From contig JBAXLO010000178.1 in assembly GCA_037134755.1 (NCBI GenBank), positions 1 to 9,781 of the forward strand: a stretch of DNA of 9,781 nucleotides, given 5' to 3'. This document shows positions 6,132-9,781 of this stretch, one piece after another. Within the stretch, counting starts at the first letter, position 1. Every line of letters begins with the position of its first letter. Position numbers and translations under genes: made by a program. The DNA comes from JBAXLO01 sp037134755. Lineage in GTDB: Bacteria; Bacteroidota; Bacteroidia; Bacteroidales; JACABE01. The notes below the pieces were generated by a model. That model worked only from the letters and a program-made list of their open reading frames with translations. It was not told the DNA's origin and did not search any database.

Positions 6132-6842
6132 CTGTTTCTTAATCTGCTCATATGCATTATTAAGCTGCTGAAACTTTTCTTTAGCAGCTTTTTGAATATC
6201 ATCACCTAATGTACTTACTTTATCAGGATGGTATTTAACAGCCATCTGACGATATGCTTTCTTAACTTCATCATCAGTAGCATCAGGAGTTATTTCAAGT
6301 ATCTTATATGCACTGTCTGTTTCTTTGACAAACATTGCTTTTATTGAATTCAAATCACTTAAATGAATATCCATGTAAGATGCTATTCTTTCAATAACAT
6401 TAATTTCAGCGGGATGAAACTGACCATCCGCACCAGCTATACCAAAAAGAAAATGTATTAACTGTAGCCTTATGGAATAATCCATATTATACTTGATCTG
6501 ATAACATACATCGTTAAGAGGAAAATCCTGCTTTAGAATTTCTCTTAATTTAAGCATATTATCTTCTGTAACCTGTAATCCAAATTGTGTTAAAAAGAAA
6601 TTCTTAACATAATCCAATTCTGATTTCATAACTTTACCGTCTGCTTTCATAACAGCAGCAGCAAGTACCATTAAACTAGCTGTAAAATCACCTCTTTGAG
6701 TAGTTGAAATAACATCACCACTAGTTTCAACTGTTTGCACTCCATCTATCATAGAACCAAAAGCAAAACCAAGAACTGCACCAACCGGACCTCCAAATGC
6801 CCAGCCAAGAGTCCCTCCTATCCATTTACCGTATTTTCCCAT
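6117..6842 (-). CDS. djlA: DjlA-like membrane-anchored J-domain co-chaperone with TerB-like domain
   Basis: Likely co-chaperone that stimulates DnaK ATPase at the inner membrane. The 241-aa layout matches DjlA (271 aa in E. coli). Residues about 6-34 are Gly-rich and hydrophobic with several GxxxG spacings, ending in GSMIDG, like the unusual DjlA membrane segment. A TerB/DjlA-like helical domain follows at about 50-165, with the acidic repeats MKADGK and AGADGQFHPAE. The C-terminal J domain (about 175-240) has YKILEI at its start and the essential HPD at 205-207. The KEKFQQLNNAYE helix after HPD is also DjlA-like. It lies 24 bp downstream of the saccharopine dehydrogenase gene on the same strand, so cotranscription is likely although no functional link is evident. 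The chosen ATG places the membrane segment at the N-terminus as in the family. Confidence 0.9.
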   Translation of the reverse strand: MGKYGKWIGGTLGWAFGGPVGAVLGFAFGSMIDGVQTVETSGDVISTTQRGDFTASLMVLAAAVMKADGKVMKSELDYVKNFFLTQFGLQVTEDNMLKLREILKQDFPLNDVCYQIKYNMDYSIRLQLIHFLFGIAGADGQFHPAEINVIERIASYMDIHLSDLNSIKAMFVKETDSAYKILEITPDATDDEVKKAYRQMAVKYHPDKVSTLGDDIQKAAKEKFQQLNNAYEQIKKQRGMN

Positions 6843-6866
6843 ATATAATATTTAATTTGAATAAGT

Positions 6867-8201
6867 TTATAAATTTACTTCTTCTTCAGTAAACTTAACT
6901 CCATATTCTTCCAATTCGTTTAGTATTGGTTCATACAATTCTTTTATAACCGGTGTATGAACTCCTTTTAATTTTATTTTTCCTGTTAATACCAATTTAG
7001 CAGCTATTGCTAAAGGTGTTCCAACAGTAATTGCCATAGATGTTTGTTCTTTATCTTTACCTAAACATACTAATGTTGAGATTATCTTTTTATGTTCGGT
7101 TTTAAGTTTATATTCAAAAGTATGTTGCATTACAATCATGTCTTTATCATGATCTCCAAGCACCCATTTCTCTTCAAGTATCTTTTGTAATATTTGTGCA
7201 GGAGTAGCATTTGGCAATCCAATCTTATTGTTTTCGAACAAACCTAACCATTTAATCCTTTTCATTTCATCACCTTTTAATGAAATGTTACAATATGCTG
7301 CAAGCTTTTCTTCAACAGATAGTTTTGAATCATAATCAAGAAACATATTTACAAACTCACGATAAGTAATATTTTCTGAGTTTTCTATTTGATAAGTATC
7401 ATCTGTTAAACCTAATTGTACAAATACATTCCATGCACTACAATATCCCGGACGACGCATGGTGCCTCTGAAAATTGTTTCAATATCTTTTAAATTATAA
7501 ATCTCTCTGTATTTTAAAGAATCTCTGTTTGGATATATTTCAAAATCACCATAACCTTCAACAGTTGTTGTTTCTGTTCTGGTAAATAATTTATGATAAG
7601 GAAGGTATTTATAATTTCCATTTAATAAATATTGAGAAACACCTTGCCCAGCTACAACTACATTACGTGGATTCCATGTAAATTTATAATTCCATGGATT
7701 GTTATCATATTCAGGAGCAATTAAACCACCTGTTGATGATTTAAAAACTGTTAGTTTTCCACCTTTTTCTTTAATTTTATCAATAACTCTCATTGCTGAC
7801 ATGTGATCGATACCGGGATCAACACCTAATTCATTAAGTAATGATATCCCTACTTCTTTAGCTTTTTTATTTAGTGCTTTCATTTCATCAGAAACATAAG
7901 AAGCAGTAAGCATGTGTACTTTATGCTTAACGCAACATTCCGCAACTAAAGGATGAAAACGTGCAGGTAACATTGAGATAACAACATTAGAAGCTGAAAT
8001 TTCTTTTTCTTTTTGATATTCATTAAATATATCAAATTGAAATGCCTCTCCATAAGGATGATTTTTTACTTTTTCTTGAGCAACAGCTAATGACACATCC
8101 CCTACCTTTATTTTCCAGTCATTTTCTTTTGAATTATCTAACAAATAATTTATTAAACTTGAGGTAGATAAACCAGCTCCTAACACTAATACTTTTTTCA
8201 T
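6867..8201 (-). CDS. Saccharopine dehydrogenase family oxidoreductase (LYS9/SDH-like)
   Basis: NAD(P)-dependent enzyme of the saccharopine dehydrogenase (glutamate-forming) type, which interconverts saccharopine with aminoadipate semialdehyde and glutamate. Its 444 aa fit the family. The N-terminal Rossmann motif is VLVLGAGLSTSSL (G8, G10). The family signatures LTASYVS (98-104) and LGVDPGIDHMSA (125-136) are clear, as are a GTMRRPGYCSAW block in the middle domain and a C-terminal AITVGTPLAIAAKL...LYEPILNELEEYG region. These resemble the yeast Lys9/plant SDH branch more than carboxynorspermidine dehydrogenase, but I cannot exclude another imino-acid substrate. No lysine-ketoglutarate reductase is in the window; Bacteroidota normally make lysine by the diaminopimelate route, so a catabolic role is the more natural inference. 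It leads the minus-strand pair with the DjlA-like gene and faces lipA divergently. Confidence 0.88.
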   Translation of the reverse strand: MKKVLVLGAGLSTSSLINYLLDNSKENDWKIKVGDVSLAVAQEKVKNHPYGEAFQFDIFNEYQKEKEISASNVVISMLPARFHPLVAECCVKHKVHMLTASYVSDEMKALNKKAKEVGISLLNELGVDPGIDHMSAMRVIDKIKEKGGKLTVFKSSTGGLIAPEYDNNPWNYKFTWNPRNVVVAGQGVSQYLLNGNYKYLPYHKLFTRTETTTVEGYGDFEIYPNRDSLKYREIYNLKDIETIFRGTMRRPGYCSAWNVFVQLGLTDDTYQIENSENITYREFVNMFLDYDSKLSVEEKLAAYCNISLKGDEMKRIKWLGLFENNKIGLPNATPAQILQKILEEKWVLGDHDKDMIVMQHTFEYKLKTEHKKIISTLVCLGKDKEQTSMAITVGTPLAIAAKLVLTGKIKLKGVHTPVIKELYEPILNELEEYGVKFTEEEVNL

Positions 8202-8233
8202 ATCAAATAAGATTAATTAGATTAATTTTTCTG

Positions 8234-8241
8234 CGAAATTA
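8234..8241 (-). promoter_or_regulatory. Possible -7 element TAATTTCG for the saccharopine dehydrogenase gene
   Basis: The complement of 8234-8241 reads TAATTTCG, one mismatch from TAnnTTTG, and ends about 33 bp before the ATG at 8201. A TTG (complement of 8258-8260) lies 16 bp further upstream, a little closer than the usual -33 spacing. Position is good, sequence match only fair. Confidence 0.35.
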
Positions 8242-8352
8242 TAATTAATTTCCTTATCAACGATATTAAAAATTCAAAATATTTTACTTCTTTCTACATC
8301 TACTTAATTATTATGAATATCCTTAAAATATTAATCATATTAGAATAATGAC

Positions 8353-8360
8353 TACTTTTG
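8353..8360 (+). promoter_or_regulatory. Probable Bacteroidota-type -7 element TACTTTTG before lipA
   Basis: TACTTTTG, followed by CATC, matches the TAnnTTTG consensus and ends 25 bp before the lipA ATG. It is the same octamer as before aor at nearly the same distance. No convincing -33 TTTG is visible. It would drive lipA and the closely following lipB. Confidence 0.65.
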
Positions 8361-8385
8361 CATCTTCTTAATATTAATTTTTAAT

Positions 8386-9240
8386 ATGGATATAAAAAGA
8401 AAACCAGACTGGTTAAAAACTAAATTACATGGTGGCGAAAATTATGTTAAAGTAAAACAAATTGTCGAGAAACACCATCTTAATACTATATGCAGCAGTG
8501 GCAAATGTCCTAATATGGGTGAATGTTGGAGTCGTGGTACAGCTACCTTTATGATTTCAGGTGATATTTGCACACGCTCTTGTAAGTTTTGTGCAACTAA
8601 CACCGGCAAGCCCCTTCCTCTAGATGTTAATGAACCTGTTAAAATAGCACAAAGCATTCAATTAATGCAATTAAAACATTGTGTTATTACTTCCGTTGAT
8701 CGTGATGATTTAGATGATAAAAGTGCAAATCATTGGGCTAATACTATTACGGAAGTCAGAAAACTTAATCCTGAAGTTATTATTGAAGTACTTATTCCTG
8801 ATTTTGATAATAATGAACCGCTTTTAGATATTGTTTTAAATGCTAAACCTGATATTGTTGCTCATAATGTTGAAACTGTCGAAAGACTCACTCCACTTAT
8901 TCGTTCAAAAGCTAAATACCATACAAGTTTAGATGTTATTAAATACATTACGCAAAGTAATATTACTTCTAAATCCGGGATGATGGTTGGCCTTGGTGAA
9001 ACCGAAGTAGAAATTATTAAAACTATGAAAGATCTTGTTGATGTAGGATGTAAAATCTTTACAATTGGGCAGTATTTGCAACCAAGTGTTAATAATATAG
9101 AAGTGAAAGAATATATTACACCACAGCAATTCGAAAAATATAAGAAAATTGGTTTAGAGATGGGATTTCTATATGTTGAAAGTGGTCCTTTGGTGCGTAG
9201 TTCTTATATGGCAGATAAGTATAATTTATTTAATAAATAA
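8386..9240 (+). CDS. lipA: Lipoyl synthase (radical SAM)
   Basis: Inserts two sulfur atoms into octanoyl groups on lipoyl domains of 2-oxoacid dehydrogenases and GcvH, in the cytoplasm, consuming two SAM and releasing 5'-deoxyadenosine and methionine. The 284 aa carry both iron-sulfur sites: the auxiliary cluster motif C36-x4-C41-x5-C47 (ICSSGKCPNMGECW) and the radical SAM motif C62-x3-C66-x2-C69 (CTRSCKFC). The C-terminal RSSY at 271-274 provides the conserved serine ligand of the auxiliary cluster. Other LipA marks are RKPDWL at the start, TSVDRDDL near 103-110, GLGET near 203-207 and TIGQYLQPS near 226-234. It is shorter than E. coli LipA (321) mainly at the N-terminus, as in many bacteria. 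The start has an A/T-rich leader and no Shine-Dalgarno site. lipB follows after 9 bp, so the pair is an operon. Confidence 0.97.
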   Translation: MDIKRKPDWLKTKLHGGENYVKVKQIVEKHHLNTICSSGKCPNMGECWSRGTATFMISGDICTRSCKFCATNTGKPLPLDVNEPVKIAQSIQLMQLKHCVITSVDRDDLDDKSANHWANTITEVRKLNPEVIIEVLIPDFDNNEPLLDIVLNAKPDIVAHNVETVERLTPLIRSKAKYHTSLDVIKYITQSNITSKSGMMVGLGETEVEIIKTMKDLVDVGCKIFTIGQYLQPSVNNIEVKEYITPQQFEKYKKIGLEMGFLYVESGPLVRSSYMADKYNLFNK

Positions 9241-9249
9241 AATATTATA

Positions 9250-9781
9250 ATGAATAACATAACTTTCGTTGATTGGAATTTAATAGACTATAAACAAGCC
9301 TGGGATGATCAGAAAACTATTTTTGATAGGTTAATGGATCAAAAACTGCATGTTGAAAAGGAAAAACACAACACTTTATTAAATCAACTTATATTTTGCG
9401 AACATCCACATGTTTACACGCTTGGTAAAAGTGGTCAGCAAAACAATTTACTTATTAGTGATGCTTTTTTATGTAAGATAGATGCAACTTATTATGAAAT
9501 TGATAGAGGTGGTGATATTACCTATCATGGACCCGGACAATTAGTGGGTTATCCAATTATTGATCTTGAATATTTCGGTATTTCTTTAAAGAAATATATC
9601 GAAATGATTGAAGAAGCAATTATCCGAACACTTAAACATTACGATATTCAAGGCGAACGTTTAACAGGTGCTACAGGAGTTTGGCTTGATACTGATTATC
9701 CCGAAAAGACGCGTAAGATATGTGCAATAGGTGTTAAAGCAAGTAGATATGTTACCATGCATGGTTTTGCTTTTAATGTTA
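9250..9781 (+). CDS. lipB: Octanoyl-[ACP]:protein octanoyltransferase, 3' end outside the window
   Basis: Transfers octanoyl from acyl carrier protein to the lysine of lipoyl domains, the step before LipA. The frame runs open from ATG at 9250 to the window end (177 codons), with no stop. Visible family motifs are FCEHPHVYTLGK near 49-60, the signature RGGDITYHGPGQL at 86-98, GYPIIDL, TGATGVWL, and RKICAIGVK at 155-163, where K156 is the likely catalytic lysine. The catalytic cysteine, which lies further toward the C-terminus in this family, is beyond the window. It starts 9 bp after the lipA stop, giving the order lipA-lipB. The N-terminus is longer than in minimal LipB proteins, but the ATG at 9250 is the only one fitting the spacing. 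Confidence 0.95.
   Translation, partial: MNNITFVDWNLIDYKQAWDDQKTIFDRLMDQKLHVEKEKHNTLLNQLIFCEHPHVYTLGKSGQQNNLLISDAFLCKIDATYYEIDRGGDITYHGPGQLVGYPIIDLEYFGISLKKYIEMIEEAIIRTLKHYDIQGERLTGATGVWLDTDYPEKTRKICAIGVKASRYVTMHGFAFNV

Larger units (their letters stand above)
8202..8385. other. AT-rich divergent intergenic region between the SDH-like gene and lipA
   Basis: These 184 bp hold the presumed promoters of two divergent transcription units. A 9-bp direct repeat, GATTAATTA then GATTAATTT, occupies 8211-8228 in the leader of the minus-strand gene. No coding region or structured RNA is seen. Confidence 0.6.

Noticed and set aside
6867..8201. Carboxynorspermidine dehydrogenase (polyamine synthesis) as the product
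   Set aside because: The DPGIDH and TASYVS motifs fit the Lys9/SDH branch better, and no carboxynorspermidine decarboxylase is adjacent; kept only as a minor alternative.
8442..9129. Two minus-strand open frames (8442-8657 and 8929-9129) inside lipA
   Set aside because: lipA is certain from its iron-sulfur motifs; the antisense frames have no recognisable features.

Overview
The window looks like a piece of an AT-rich chromosome from a member of the Bacteroidota, probably an anaerobe or facultative anaerobe. Three things point that way: two copies of the Bacteroidota-type -7 promoter element TACTTTTG, A-rich leaders instead of Shine-Dalgarno sites before nearly all genes, and a gene for a tungsten-type aldehyde:ferredoxin oxidoreductase. 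The phylum is an inference from signals and protein flavour; no rRNA or other marker gene is present.

Left part (1-2614): about 180 bp of short tandem repeats with three different periods (7, 9 and 8 bp), then two minus-strand genes of an unrecognised family. They are clear tandem paralogues: both begin MNFD, share a WRAE...FWG core at identical residue numbers, and end in LGEP..F.F. The upstream copy has a seven-proline run and an acidic patch. The stop codon of the downstream copy lies in the last degenerate unit of the 8-bp repeat array.

Middle (2796-6109, plus strand): a promoter and three closely spaced genes, read as an operon. They encode an aldehyde:ferredoxin oxidoreductase (AOR), a small class II (FucA-like) aldolase-fold protein, and a RhaD-type rhamnulose-1-phosphate aldolase. 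The simplest reading is an aldolase that releases DHAP plus a short aldehyde, which AOR oxidises to the acid while reducing ferredoxin. No sugar kinase, isomerase or transporter is in view, so the feeding sugar phosphate is unknown; rhamnulose-1-P, fuculose-1-P or 5-deoxypentulose-1-P (5'-deoxyadenosine salvage) are candidates. The FucA-like protein keeps its metal site but appears to have lost phosphate-site and catalytic-tyrosine residues, so it may do something else. AOR is the only gene here with a strong Shine-Dalgarno site.

Right part: a minus-strand pair (a saccharopine dehydrogenase family protein, then a DjlA-like membrane-anchored J-domain protein) converges on the AOR operon. Only 7 bp separate the facing stop codons, and an 8-bp perfect hairpin spans the junction. 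Beyond an AT-rich divergent intergenic region, lipA and the start of lipB run rightward as a lipoate biosynthesis operon; lipB is cut by the window edge.

No tRNA, rRNA, CRISPR array, transposase, integrase or known riboswitch was found.
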